A stretch of DNA of 64,000 nt from Guillardia theta CCMP2712 (Eukaryota > Cryptophyceae > Pyrenomonadales > Geminigeraceae): the NCBI RefSeq assembly GCF_000315625.1, contig NW_005434607.1:205454-269453 (forward strand), in the 5' to 3' direction. Below, in pieces: positions 11,328-20,900 of the stretch (position 1 is its first letter; each line of letters starts with the position of its first letter). The translations under genes and the position numbers were made by a program. A model generated the notes under the pieces. The model was given only the letters and a program-made list of their open reading frames with translations, did not search any database and was not told where the DNA came from.

Positions 11328-11514
11328 AGATGCACTTGCTGTCCGTCGCAGTTCTGCCTCCTGTTCGTTTGCTTCGTTTGTTTTCCTTTGATGTAAATGC
11401 GTTTTTGACTTGTTGCCTAATAGTATACATTGAAACACCTTGATATACGAGTTGAACATCAAGTACATCTCAACAGATGCCAAAATTCTCGAGCCTGCAA
11501 TGAAAGAAGATAAT

Positions 11515-12423
11515 TCACTCCACACGTGCACTAACAGGTGTTTTTGCGGGTGAAGAAGGTCCCATGCCCTCGTCGCTTGACGGCCTCACGTCGCATGTTT
11601 GTACACCAACGATCTTGTCTTTGTAGACCCATCGCAGAAGATGGCGCAGAAAGTCGTACTGCTTCCATGGCCAATGCTTCAATCCTACACACTGTGTAAG
11701 AGCAGCAAGTTTAACGAAGAGCTTACCAGTGCTAGGGATGTCGATGTGCGGGAGGTTCACGTACAGAGCAGACCCGCACCATCTCCCTTGCTTGGTCTGT
11801 TGCTCCACACAGAGCTTGAATCGATGCCAATCGAGACGAACGATTTGAACCTTCTCCTTGGACAGCCCCGGAGCTTTTGTCATCCTTTCAATGAGGACTC
11901 CTGCTCCATATGCTGCTGGGTAGTAGTAGTACAAGGCCGCAAACCCAAACAGATCAAGGGTGCACTGTAACGGGATGTAGACCAGGAGGAATACAAGCCA
12001 GCCCATGAAAGCCAGCGGGAAGCAAGGATGCCAAGGCTCTTCGCATTGGTTGACAAAATGGCGTCTGAGAAGCTCTCTCTTCGGAAGAGTATGAAGCCTC
12101 GAGCGCCGGAAGATATAGTACGCAAGGCTGCAGGTTGTCCACATCAACGCTAGTCCGACCTGCGCCTTCGGGGTGAAGTGCAGGCTCAACATGCTCAGAC
12201 CACTGCTGTTGACACGTCTGGTGTTCCCGTATCTGAATGGTCGAGGGTGGAGGTGCGCTGTGGTCCCTTTCTGACCGAGCCTTCCAGGGGACAAACTTGA
12301 GCTCCCTATGAAGCAACTATGCAGGAGGCTGCTAGCATGTCTGTCGCAGGGGACTGAAGACAGAGGTATCAGAGGGCTCCGTTGGCTGAGAGTTCGAGGC
12401 AGCCTGTCAGGCAGCTGGATCAT
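11515..12423 (-). CDS. Uncharacterised protein with about three membrane segments, 302 residues
   Basis: One open frame, apparently intronless, from a start at 12423. The first 60 residues are rich in Arg, Ser and Leu and poor in acidic residues (MIQLPDRLPRTLSQRSPLIP), which fits a mitochondrial or plastid presequence. Hydrophobic segments follow at about residues 80-97 (AQVGLALMWTTCSLAYYIF), 130-150 (FPLAFMGWLVFLLVYIPLQC) and 150-170 (LDLFGFAALYYYYPAAYGAG). The C-terminal 100 residues are soluble (VYKDKIVGVQTCDVR). I recognise no family. A second in-frame ATG-led peptide lies just upstream in another frame (MADVEAH), so the true start could be in an upstream exon. Confidence 0.55.
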   Translation of the reverse strand: MIQLPDRLPRTLSQRSPLIPLSSVPCDRHASSLLHSCFIGSSSLSPGRLGQKGTTAHLHPRPFRYGNTRRVNSSGLSMLSLHFTPKAQVGLALMWTTCSLAYYIFRRSRLHTLPKRELLRRHFVNQCEEPWHPCFPLAFMGWLVFLLVYIPLQCTLDLFGFAALYYYYPAAYGAGVLIERMTKAPGLSKEKVQIVRLDWHRFKLCVEQQTKQGRWCGSALYVNLPHIDIPSTGKLFVKLAALTQCVGLKHWPWKQYDFLRHLLRWVYKDKIVGVQTCDVRPSSDEGMGPSSPAKTPVSARVE

Positions 12424-12609
12424 TCTGGTGTGCTTCTACGTCGGCCATGATACCTCGTGTTGCACAGCAGGATCAGAATTCTCTTGCTCCTGCTTCCAGG
12501 TTTGATTGAGAGCTGTCGTCTCGAGCTGCAACTTCTCTGACCATCCCTGGCCTTCCTCCATGGCTTGCTGGTGATGTCGAACCACGGCTAGCTCCTTTAT
12601 ATCTGTCAG

Positions 12610-12665
12610 ATCCCTGCTCCAATCGGGCCGGCGGGCCGGTCACCCGAGGCCGACCTCCGGCTGCT
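12610..12665. repeat. Short GC-rich repeat island
   Basis: GGGCCGGCGGGCCGGTCACC-type sequence sits between AT-balanced flanks. It matches in style the islands at 22430, 26560, 39665 and 46660. Confidence 0.4.
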
Positions 12666-12728
12666 GGAACACTGAGAATTGACAGGTTTATCTCAACTCG
12701 GAAGTGCCGAACCGGAGTGAAGCGTGAT

Positions 12729-12809
12729 ATCGTGACTAGCAAGCTGCGGAATCGTGACTAGCTAGCTGAGGTATCGTGACTAGCTAGCTGCGGAATCGTG
12801 ACTAGCTGA
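12729..12809. repeat. 22-bp tandem repeat upstream of MYB copy 1
   Basis: Three and a half units of ATCGTGACTAGCTAGCTGCG-type sequence with a 22-bp period (starts about 12729, 12751, 12773, 12795). It ends about 160 bp before the start codon of MYB copy 1 and is absent before copies 2 and 3. It may be a cis-element array or a slippage product. Confidence 0.75.
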
Positions 12810-12920
12810 CAGATTGAAAATGAAAGGGTGCAGTGTGAACGAAGTGGCGGAAGGCATCGAGACATTCGCAGCCTTTCGGGCTCGGGGATGACTGACGTTA
12901 TTTACTACAGGACGCCGCCT

Positions 12921-12936
12921 CCAAATAAAAATAAGG
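12921..12936 (+). promoter_or_regulatory. TATA-like element, MYB copy 1
   Basis: CCAAATAAAAATAAGG sits 49 bp before the ATG. The equivalent positions hold CAATAAAAATAAGG in copy 2 and ATATAAAAACAAGG in copy 3. The best TATA match is in copy 3. Confidence 0.4.
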
Positions 12937-12971
12937 TCAACCCTCTCCCCCGCCATCTCCGTCTTGACGCC

Positions 12972-13550
12972 ATGTCGCCATGCCCGACTCTCTCCCCTGC
13001 CTGCTCCCCCTGCTCTGTCGACGAGGCCGTCGACGCCCTGTGCAGCCGCCCATGGCGCTCTCCGTGCGACGACCTCGACATGTCCTCCTTCCTCTCCTCC
13101 TACCTCCACGACACTCCCCTCGTCGCCGAGGAGGCTGCGGTTCAAGCCTACGCGTCAGCGTGCCACGCAGGCTGGGCAGGGGCGGCGGCGGCTGGCAGGC
13201 CTGAGGCCCCGAGCGAGCCGTCAGAGGCGTCGTCTGCGAGCGACAGCGACAGCCCGGCGAGCATCCCGGCGTCCCCGAAGGAGGCGGAGAAGTCAAGGAC
13301 GCAGTACAACCAGAGCCAGTGGACGCAGGAGGAGCACAAGCGGTTTGTGGAGGCGCTGGCAAGGTACCAGCAGCTGGGGAGCCGACGGGACCCGGTCACG
13401 GGCAAGGTGTCGGTAGGGCTTGGAGCCGGAGTGGCGAAGCAGGTAGCGGCGCTTGTGGGAACGAGGACTCCTCTGCAAGTGAGGACGCATGCACAGAAGT
13501 ACTTCATGAAGCTGAGCACGGGGAGCAAGCGAGGGGGGAGGATGCAGTAG
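12972..13550 (+). CDS. SHAQKYF-class MYB-related transcription factor, copy 1
   Basis: A 192-residue intronless product. The N-terminal half is acidic and Ser/Ala-rich (DDLDMSSFLSSYLHDTPLV, SSASDSDSPASIPASPKEAE). The C-terminal half is a single MYB repeat: WTQEEHKRFVEALARYQQLG, an insert (SRRDPVTGKVSVGLGAG), then VAKQVAALVGTRTPLQVR and THAQKYFMKL, the variant of the family signature SHAQKYF. The usual second Trp is replaced. Single-repeat SHAQKYF MYBs bind GATA/I-box-type DNA and in plants often act in light, clock or sugar control; that is family knowledge. I chose the ATG at 12972 because similarity between the three copies is cleanest from there; in-frame upstream sequence is not conserved. 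Confidence 0.88.
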   Translation: MSPCPTLSPACSPCSVDEAVDALCSRPWRSPCDDLDMSSFLSSYLHDTPLVAEEAAVQAYASACHAGWAGAAAAGRPEAPSEPSEASSASDSDSPASIPASPKEAEKSRTQYNQSQWTQEEHKRFVEALARYQQLGSRRDPVTGKVSVGLGAGVAKQVAALVGTRTPLQVRTHAQKYFMKLSTGSKRGGRMQ

Positions 13551-13999
13551 GGTAGGGAGGGAGAGGGCGCTGATGTAAATAAAGGAAGTGACGCTTGCCC
13601 GAGAGAGTGCGCCGCACATCCCGCTGACGGAGCAGCGCCGAGAGGGACATTGGTACAGGCAGGTTGGCTGACGAGACCGCTGGGATGGAGGGGAGAGAGA
13701 CTGGGGCTGAGCTGAGGGCGAGGGCATGACGAGGGGGGGAGAGGGGGAAGCTGCAGGCGCAGTGGCTGATCAGATCGGGTCGTGTTGACTAGGCAAGTCT
13801 CCGTGAAGTGTTGACTGTAAGCACATCCCTTCGTGGCTCGAGTCTCAGGCTTGGCCTCGAACAGTGGTCTCAATAATGTGAGGAAAGACCTGATCTTGTT
13901 ATGTACTTTTGCATTTCCACACAGAGCAGCTGTCAATGATCTGCAGTTTGAACGCGCAGCAAAGCAGTGAAGCTCCTAGAGAGAAACATCTATGTGAAA

Positions 14000-14172
14000 C
14001 GGAAATATCCGATTGGACGGAAATATCCGAATCGAAACATCTCTGTGGAAGCGAGGATTTGAATTTTCAAAACCAAGGATTTGAATTTTCACAGTAGAAC
14101 AACGAAAAGTACAATTCTTGGGACGTCAGGAACGGAAACATCCGATTTGACTTTCGGAAAGGAATATCAAGG
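14000..14172 (+). promoter_or_regulatory. Repeated GGAAATATCCGA boxes upstream of MYB copy 2
   Basis: GGAAATATCCGATT occurs at 14001 and again at 14019, with variants GGAAACATCCGATT (about 14134) and GGAATATCAAGG (about 14160). GGATATTT is close to the I-box/GATA-type site bound by SHAQKYF MYBs, so auto-regulation is possible. The spacer here is unique to this copy. Confidence 0.35.
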
Positions 14173-14207
14173 ATTCGCAGCGTTTCAGAATAGCTTTACA
14201 ACTGCCA

Positions 14208-15110
14208 ATCGAAGCCTTTCGGGCTCGGGGATGACTGATGTTATTTACTACAGGACGCTGCCTCAATAAAAATAAGGGTGAACCTCTTCCCTGCCATCAC
14301 CATCTTGACGCCATGCCCCCTGCCTGCTCCCCCTGCTCTGTCGACGAGGCCGTCGACGCCCTGTGCAGCCGCCCATGGCGCTCTCCGTGCGACGACCTCG
14401 ACATGGCATCCTTCCTCTCCTCCTACCTCCACGACACTCCCCTCGTCGCCGAGGAGGCTGCGGTTCAAGCCGACGCGTCAGCGTGCCACGCAGGCTGGGC
14501 AGGGGCGGCGGCGGCTGGCAGGCCTGAGGCCCCGAGCGAGCCGTCAGAGGCGTCGTCTGCGAGCGACAGCGACAGCCCGGCGAGCATCCCGGCGTCCCCG
14601 AAGGAGGCGGAGAAGTCAAGGACGCAGTACAACCAGAGCCAGTGGACGCAGGAGGAGCACAAGCGGTTTGTGGAGGCGCTGGCAAGGTACCAGCAGCTGG
14701 GGAGCCGACGGGACCCGGTCACGGGCAAGGTGTCGGTAGGGCTTGGAGCCGGAGTGGCGAAGCAGGTAGCGGCGCTTGTGGGAACGAGGACTCCTCTGCA
14801 AGTGAGGACGCATGCACAGAAGTACTTCATGAAGCTGAGCACGGGGAGCAAGCGAGGGGGGAGGATGCAGTAGGGTAGGGAGGGAGAGGGCGCTGATGTA
14901 AATAAAGGAAGTGACGCTTGCCCGAGAGAGTGCGCCGCACATCCCACTGACGGAGCAGCGCCGGGAGGGACATTGGTACAGGCAGGTTGGCTGACGAGAC
15001 CGCTGGGATGGAGGGGAGAGAGACTGGGGCTGAGCTGACGGCGAGGGCATGACGATGGGGGGAGGGGGGATGCTGCAGGCGCGGTGGCTGATCAGATCAG
15101 GTCGTGTAGA
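14208..15110. repeat. Duplicated segment, copy 2 of 3 (MYB unit)
   Basis: Same unit as 12865-13790, with a 15-18 bp deletion just after the start codon that removes the SPCPTL residues. Confidence 0.9.
14313..14873 (+). CDS. SHAQKYF-class MYB-related transcription factor, copy 2
   Basis: The product is 186 residues and begins MPPACSPCSVDEAVDALCSR. From residue 8 on it is almost identical to copy 1, including the whole MYB repeat (WTQEEHKRFVEAL to THAQKYF) and the C-terminus GSKRGGRMQ. A TATA-like CAATAAAAATAAGG lies 48 bp upstream. The near absence of silent differences from copy 1 points to recent duplication or gene conversion. Confidence 0.88.
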   Translation: MPPACSPCSVDEAVDALCSRPWRSPCDDLDMASFLSSYLHDTPLVAEEAAVQADASACHAGWAGAAAAGRPEAPSEPSEASSASDSDSPASIPASPKEAEKSRTQYNQSQWTQEEHKRFVEALARYQQLGSRRDPVTGKVSVGLGAGVAKQVAALVGTRTPLQVRTHAQKYFMKLSTGSKRGGRMQ

Positions 15111-15612
15111 CTGTGCTAGTTTCTGTCGTTGCTTGAGAGAGAGGGAGAGAGCAGTCAGAAGCGCAGGAAGACCAGATCAATGATAAAAATATGTATAGAA
15201 AGAATAGCACGGATTCTATATGGAGCCCTTTCTTTTACTTAAATTTGAGTAAACTTTCTTAGTTAAGTCACTAACGTTCACAATGCAGGAAGCACAATGA
15301 AGAGCATCGACGCCGCCCTACAGCAAGGATGATGGTGTTGTACATCCGATCACGTCTTAGGATCATTCTAGGAATAGTTGTGCATTACTTCTACACATCT
15401 TTCAATCATGATAACGATAGAAAACCTTTCACTATTTCCCTGACTTGCGATGCGGCCACTGAGCAGTGCGAATGGAAGGGCAGATGAAAAAGTCTTGGTA
15501 CGTGACCTGCTGACTCAAGGACTGAAAGGTCCGACACTCCGAACGCATATCAAGGCTTCGCAGCGCTTCAGAATATCTTATAGCAACGTGATATTGTCAT
15601 TGCAACTCACAA
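15111..15612. other. Unique spacer between MYB copies 2 and 3
   Basis: AT-richer sequence without a supported gene. An AATATCTTATAG word near 15571 resembles a plant evening-element core (AATATCT), which MYB-related proteins can bind; this may be chance. Confidence 0.3.
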
Positions 15613-16540
15613 CATTCGCAGCCTTTCGGGCTCGGGTATCACTGTTTCTTTACTACAGGACGCTGCCTCCATATAAAAACAAGGTCAACCCTCTCCCCCG
15701 CCATCACCGTCTTGACGCCATGTCGCCATGCCCGACTCTCTCCCTTTCCTGCTCCCCCTGCTCTGTCGACGAGGCCGTCGACGCCCTGTGCAGCCGCCCA
15801 TGGCGCTCTCCATGCGACGACCTCGACATGGCATCCTTCCTCTCCTCCTACCTCCACGATACTCCCCTCGTCGCCAAGGAGGCTGCGGTCCAAGCCGACG
15901 CGTCAGCGTGCCACGCAGGCTGGGCGGCGGCAGCGGCTGGCAGGCCTGAGGCCCCGAGCGAGCCGTCAGAGGCGTCGTCTGCGAGCGACAGCGACAGCCC
16001 GGCGAGCATCCCGGCGTCCCCCAAGGAGGCGGAGAAGACAAGGACGCAGTACAACCAGAGCCAGTGGACGCAGGAGGAGCACAAGCGGTTTGTGGAGGCG
16101 CTGGCAAGGTACCAGCAGCTGGGGAGCCGACGGGACCCGGTCACGGGCAAGGTGTCGGTAGGGCTTGGAGCCGGAGTGGCGAAGCAGGTAGCGGCGCTTG
16201 TGGGAACGAGGACTCCTCTGCAAGTGAGGACGCATGCACAGAAGTACTTCATGAAGCTGAGCACGGGGAGCAAGCGAGGGGGGAGGATGCAGTAGGGTAG
16301 GGAGGGAGAGGGCGCTGATGTAAATAAAGGAAGTGACGCTTGCCCGAGAGAGTGCGCCGCACATCCCGCTGACGCAGCAGCGCCGGGAGGGACATTGGTA
16401 CAGGCAGGTTGGCTGACGAGACCGCTGGGATGGAGGGGAGAGAGGCTGGGGCTGAGCTGAGGGCGAGGGCATGACGATGGGGAGAGGGAGGATGCTGCAG
16501 GCGCAGTGGCTGATCAGATCGGGTCGTGTTGACTAGGCTA
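15613..16540. repeat. Duplicated segment, copy 3 of 3 (MYB unit)
   Basis: Same unit as copies 1 and 2, with more point differences, including a glutamate-to-lysine change (LVAKEAAVQAD) and one missing alanine codon. Confidence 0.9.
15720..16295 (+). CDS. SHAQKYF-class MYB-related transcription factor, copy 3
   Basis: The product is 191 residues, begins MSPCPTLSLSCSPCSVDEA, and is otherwise like copies 1 and 2. The MYB repeat itself is unchanged at the protein level apart from S-to-T just before it (KTRTQYNQSQW). The frame is open upstream to 15450, but that extension is not shared with the other copies, so I treat it as leader. A good TATA-like ATATAAAAAC lies at 15671-15680. Confidence 0.87.
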   Translation: MSPCPTLSLSCSPCSVDEAVDALCSRPWRSPCDDLDMASFLSSYLHDTPLVAKEAAVQADASACHAGWAAAAAGRPEAPSEPSEASSASDSDSPASIPASPKEAEKTRTQYNQSQWTQEEHKRFVEALARYQQLGSRRDPVTGKVSVGLGAGVAKQVAALVGTRTPLQVRTHAQKYFMKLSTGSKRGGRMQ

Positions 16541-16544
16541 GTCC

Positions 16545-17413
16545 AGGTGAAATCAAATCTTTGTTATTTTGGTGACATATTGTGTTGTCCAAGAGATGTT
16601 GTATCGATCAGCATCAAGTCAGTAGGGAAGGGATCATTGACGTCCTGTGGTATCGCATCCTTCTTGCTCGTTGGGACCCTGCATGGCCGAGCGCCGCTCT
16701 GCGGCGGCTGTGCATCCTTGTTCGCAAGTTTCTAATGACTAAAGAGACTTGCAGGCCCGCCTCGGACTGTTCTAGATAGAAGTCGATGAGTAATAATTTT
16801 CTGTGATGCTCAGGTCCAGAAAAGCCGTTGAGAAGTCCAGTGCTAGATCGAAAAAAAACACTCACAACACCCCTCATGGCCTTACAGCCTCAAACTCAGA
16901 TAATTGAGGGGGTAGTGTTCATGGGTATTTTCGTATGTTGAGCTCGTGTTCCCCTTGTCCCCTCTGACATGCGAGAGTCAGTGAGCCCTTGGGCCATCCA
17001 ACACTGATGAATGCGCAACATGAAGGCGGGAGAGCGATTGAGGAGGGGGGAGGAGACTTACCTCGAGTAAGGAGGAGCTGAAGGAACTAGGCGAGGACGG
17101 GAAAGGCTTCGAAAGGCACGCTGAGGAGAAAGAGGACAAGTGAGGGGTCGATAGAGGTGGAGAAAGAGGAGGAGGAGGAGGAGGAGGAGGAGGATGACGA
17201 GGATAAAGACGAAGAGGATGCATGTATATGCAGATACGTCGGGCAAGACCCCGCGGACTCTGCCAGGAGTTAGAGAAGAACAAGACGATATGACAAAGCT
17301 GGACATCGTTTGAGCTGGCAGATGTAAAAATGTTTCCGATGATGGCACCAAGATGAAGATGAATATAGAATGCAAGCGTCTAGTTGACAGATGCCTGCAG
17401 GCGAATCTCAGCC
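16545..17413. other. Intergenic region without a supported gene
   Basis: It contains a GGGGGTAGTG word near 16911 and a (GGA)n tract at 17165-17195. Open frames here are short or repetitive. Confidence 0.4.
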
Positions 17414-18490
17414 ATGGCAACGAGGTACAACCAGCACGGGATCCGAGGAGGGCAGTTCACAAGAGCAAAGATTCAGCACAGCAGGGATCTGTTCAAGGAG
17501 CACGAGGCGCGCGGGAGTGTGGGGCCCGGGCTCTTGTATGCGAGCTCGACGGTAACGGAGAAGACAACCAAGTGAGTCCGACGCTTTCAGCTGCTCATGG
17601 CTGATCCGCCAGCTGCAGGACTGGCGCTCCCATCGGAACGGCAGAGAAAGTGCACCAGAGGCCCCTGTGGAAGCGGGAAGAGGAGGTAGCGGAGGACTTG
17701 GTGTTGGTGGAGGATGTTGATGAGCTCTGGATCGCAGTGCGCTGCCCAGGTGCCAGGAGCGGGCTCGTACTCACCAGGGACGAACTTGACGAGGTTGGGG
17801 AGTGAAGGAGGAGGAGACAGGGCGGCTGACTGGACTGCAGCAACGGCTTCGCTCCTAGGAGCCCCATGGCAACCATCGGTTCGGGAGCGAGAGAGTTGCG
17901 GGCCGCGGTTGACAGGAAGCAGGGAACGCGAGGAAGGGACACTCGAGGAATCTGTGGATCGAGCATGAGAAGAACGCGAGCGAGGTGACTGAACTAGCTG
18001 ACCTTGGAGAGGCTTGCTGAGTATTTCAAGGTCCCTGCACCCGGGGAGTACGACAGTATGTGCTTGAGTAGTATCGCATTCAGATCCAAGACAGGTCAGT
18101 CTTTTTTCCTCCCCCCCTCCTCATAGTTGTTGGGATCTTGACCTTGATGACTTGCGGCGACAGACCTTGGCTCGTCAGTCTGCAGCCCCAACTCTTCCTC
18201 CTCCCAGCTCTTCTCCTCCAGAGGTCCAAACTTCCTTGCTCTCAGCTTGCAGGAGCTGACGGGCTGCACGAGAAGGGAGCACGCCTCGGTCAAGGAGCAG
18301 CGTCCGACATTCTCTTGCCTCCCTCCACGAGGCAGGTCGAGGCGAGCACTTGCTGATGAGCCCCAGAGTGCAGAGCATCCTCTCCTCCCCTCGCAACATC
18401 GAGAGCAAGCGGAAGAGCGTCGGGGATCGGCGGTGGACGAGCGTGAAAGAGCGGTCGGATTCCGAAGACATCCCGTCTCCTCGACACAAG
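17414..18490 (+). CDS. Possible SHIPPO/STPGR-like flagellar protein
   Basis: Exon 1 starts ATGGCAACGAGG and reads MATRYNQHGIRGGQFTRAKI ... GPGLLYASSTVTEKTT. Later exons read CRTGAPIGTAEKVHQRPLW and LVLVEDVDELWIAVRCPGAR, then, after a 37-nt intron near 17990-18026, EYFKVPAPGEYDSM. The spaced Gly-Pro-Gly and Pro-Ala-Pro-Gly-x-Tyr pieces resemble the PGPG-Y repeats of sperm-tail PG-rich (SHIPPO/ODF3) proteins, which lie inside microtubules of flagella; cryptophytes are flagellate. The downstream region (about 18163-18488) is Ser/Arg-rich (SPRVQSILSSPRNIESKRKS). The family is a tentative reading, and this may be the first half of the TPR gene that follows. Confidence 0.45.
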
Positions 18491-18810
18491 GCAAGTTGCA
18501 GTGGGCGCAACAGGGTGAATGGGATGGAGGAGCTGGGAAGGTGACGAAAGATGAGAGACGGAGGGAGGTAGAGGACAGTGATGGTGTGGGAATGAGAGTC
18601 AGAAGAAGGAGAAAGAGATGCAGGAAAAGAAGGAGTGGGAGGAGGAGGAGCATAAGCATCAACAGCAGCAGCTGCAGCAGCAGGAGGCATTTATTAGGAT
18701 GGATCCTCCCGCTGACAAGACATGCAGGAGTTGAATGCTGAGAACGTTCATGTCAATCGTAATCGGTCAAGGTGACTCACAACTTTGATCTTCTCGCCTG
18801 ACGTCCAGCA

Positions 18811-20900
18811 GCCAAGTGAAGTCAAGCCCCTCCCTCTCCAGCAGGTTACCACCAGAAGCATCCAAGGAGTATCGCCAGGAGCTTGTGGAAGTCGGCAGGA
18901 TTGTCCCGCAAACTTCTTCTCAGCTCAAGAAGCTCGACGTGTCATCGTCGTCCGACAGTGAGTCACCCATCCACCAGGTCTCAGAGCACGGGCTCAGTGC
19001 GTCGAAGCAGCCGAGCAGAGGTGAGAGGCGGGGAAGGGAAGGGACGGGGCGGGATGGCAAGTGTAGGATGACAGAGGGAGGGAGGGGCCTGTGCTTCATC
19101 TTTCAGCTGAGCCTTGAGACCAGGTGAGGCGAGGGAGGTCAATGCGGACAAGAGGAGGAAGTCTTGTGCGAGACAAGACGGAGGGTCGGATGCTCATTAC
19201 CGTGAGGCCATGCGGCTCTTGACCCTGCATGGGTGAACAGCCGATGCCTCCCGCTGCTCCGCACGTTGACGGTCGAGGCAGGAGGAAGGAGGAGGCAGAA
19301 GAGAAGTTCAAGCAGGCGCTCGCTGCCAACCCAAGGGACACGAGTGAGTCCCATCTCACCGCCTGCTCGTTGCCGTGAGAGCTGCCGCAGGAGCCCTCAG
19401 GCAGTATGCCAGCATGCTCATCCAGTCGGAGAGGCGGGAGGAGGCGGTCGTTCACATCCGCTCCCTCCTCCAGCTTGCCTACAACCACAAGAGGTGACGT
19501 CTGCTCCTGTCCAGCTGCCGCTGACGTGGTGCCCCAGCGATGGAGGGAGCGTGAACAACACGTGGGGCACGCGGATGGTGGAGGACCTGACGGCCTGCGG
19601 CTCCCTCCTCACTTGTGAGTCACTTTGACGCTCATGTTGCCTCCTCACGCTCCTCTGCAGTGATAGGACGCGATGATTTCTCAGCTCGGGTCTACGATGC
19701 TGTGCTGGACATCAGGCCAAGTTTGCGACCACTTGCCTGCTGACTTTCTCACTCACACTGGCGCTAAGATCACACGCCTGCTCTCACCGCCTATGCTGAT
19801 CTCCTCGTCATGAAGTCACTCAAGGTGAGGACGACGAGGTCCCAGAGCCGATGGCTCCCATCCTGCGCCACCACTCCCTCCTCCGCATCCTCCCGACGCT
19901 CTTCTCTTTCTACCTCTTCTCGACATGTCTTCCTTTCTCCTTGTTTGCTTTCTCATCTTTCGTGCTTTTCCGTTGCTTCTTCTCACAAAAGTTTGAAGAC
20001 TCAGGGAGCGGAAGCAAAAAGTCTCAACGAGCAGGCTGTCCAGCTGTACAACAGAGCCTCGGAGATTCTCAAGGTCAGTCCTGCCTTTGTCTCCTCATCA
20101 CCGTCATCTTCAAGCTGCAGGCCAAGGGCTCATGAGACAAGGGGGTATCCTCCTCCCTCCCTCCCTCCCTCCCTCCCTCCCTCCCTCCCTAAATTTCACA
20201 ACGGCTTGCAACTCCCTCCTTCTCGCCATCTCGTTGGTTTTTCGACTTTTCCTCATGAGTAAATAAACAGAAAGCACGACAACAACGCTTATGCTGTCAT
20301 GGTGTAGAAGGGCTTCAGCACGTATCCCCGCATGTTCGGCGAGCGCTACAGCAACATTAGCTTCCATCGCCCCTTCTACTCGCCGAATACCTTCATGACT
20401 GCCCTTCTCATCCTCAGTGGTACCTCGCTCCCCTCCATCGCCCCTCCTTCATCGTATACTTCCTGCTCATGGTCATCAGAGCTCTCAGCGCGAAAGCAGG
20501 AGGCAAGAAGCTACGTCTGGATCGACTTGCTCGTCATCTTCACTTGGCTGGAGGTACTTGACAGAGCTCTCTTTGTCTTCGCTCCTGTCGATCACCGGAG
20601 AAACATCCTACAAGCTGGTCAGCATCGATCCAACACCTCTAGCGCAAGTCGCAGGACCTCAACGATCTCGATGCCTCGCTTCTCGGGTCTTCTCTCCTCG
20701 AACGAGTCCTCCAAGTCTCCCCGACTTGGCTGGTGACAAACCGACGGTCAAACGAGGCGAACGGGGCGGAGGACGAGCACAAACCTCCTCCACTCTCTCT
20801 TCATCACTCGATGCGTCAGGAGGACCTTTGTAGTGCCTTCCTGTCTCCCGACCTGATGTCCAGCATGTGTCAACCAGCACACGACCCAACGAGAACCTGA
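18811..20900 (+). CDS. TPR-like helical repeat protein, many small exons
   Basis: About eleven exons on the plus strand give a helical protein. Recognisable parts are ASKEYRQELVEVGRIVPQTS, DGGSDAHYREAMRLLTLHG, KEEAEEKFKQALAANPRD, ALRQYASMLIQSERREEAVV, VYDAVLDIRP, HTPALTAYADLLVMKSLK, AEAKSLNEQAVQLYNRASEI, and GFSTYPRMFGERYSNISFH. The C-terminus reads DLNDLDASLLGSSLLERVLQ ... HDPTRT with TGA at 20898-20900. The phrases FKQALAANPRD and EQAVQLYNRASEI are typical tetratricopeptide B helices, so a scaffold role is likely. The start is not fixed; it may be continuous with the gene at 17414. Its 3' end appears to overlap that of the minus-strand gene at 20871. Confidence 0.6.
20158..20190. repeat. 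(CCCT)n microsatellite in an intron of the TPR gene
   Basis: About eight CCCT units inside the intron between the AEAKSLNEQ exon and the KGFSTYPRM exon. Confidence 0.85.

Larger units (their letters stand above)
12865..13790. repeat. Duplicated segment, copy 1 of 3 (MYB unit)
   Basis: Near-identical sequence is shared with 14208-15110 and 15613-16540. It starts at the GCAGCCTTTCGGGCTCGG leader, includes the whole MYB coding region, and ends about 230 bp past the stop near GATCAGATCGGGTCGTGT. Differences are mostly point changes and small indels. Confidence 0.9.

Noticed and set aside
12937-13362. Antisense open frames over the MYB copies (also 14263-14685 and 15685-16107)
   Set aside because: High GC and codon bias leave shadow frames; they are not conserved beyond what the MYB coding strand dictates.
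15450-15719. In-frame N-terminal extension of MYB copy 3
   Set aside because: The extension is not shared with copies 1 and 2, and a TATA-like element lies inside it.
17990-18002. A 13-nt or 25-nt micro-intron in the 17.4-kb gene
   Set aside because: A 37-nt intron ending at GCTTGCTGAG gives a clean in-frame join (KNASE to YFKVPAPGEY).
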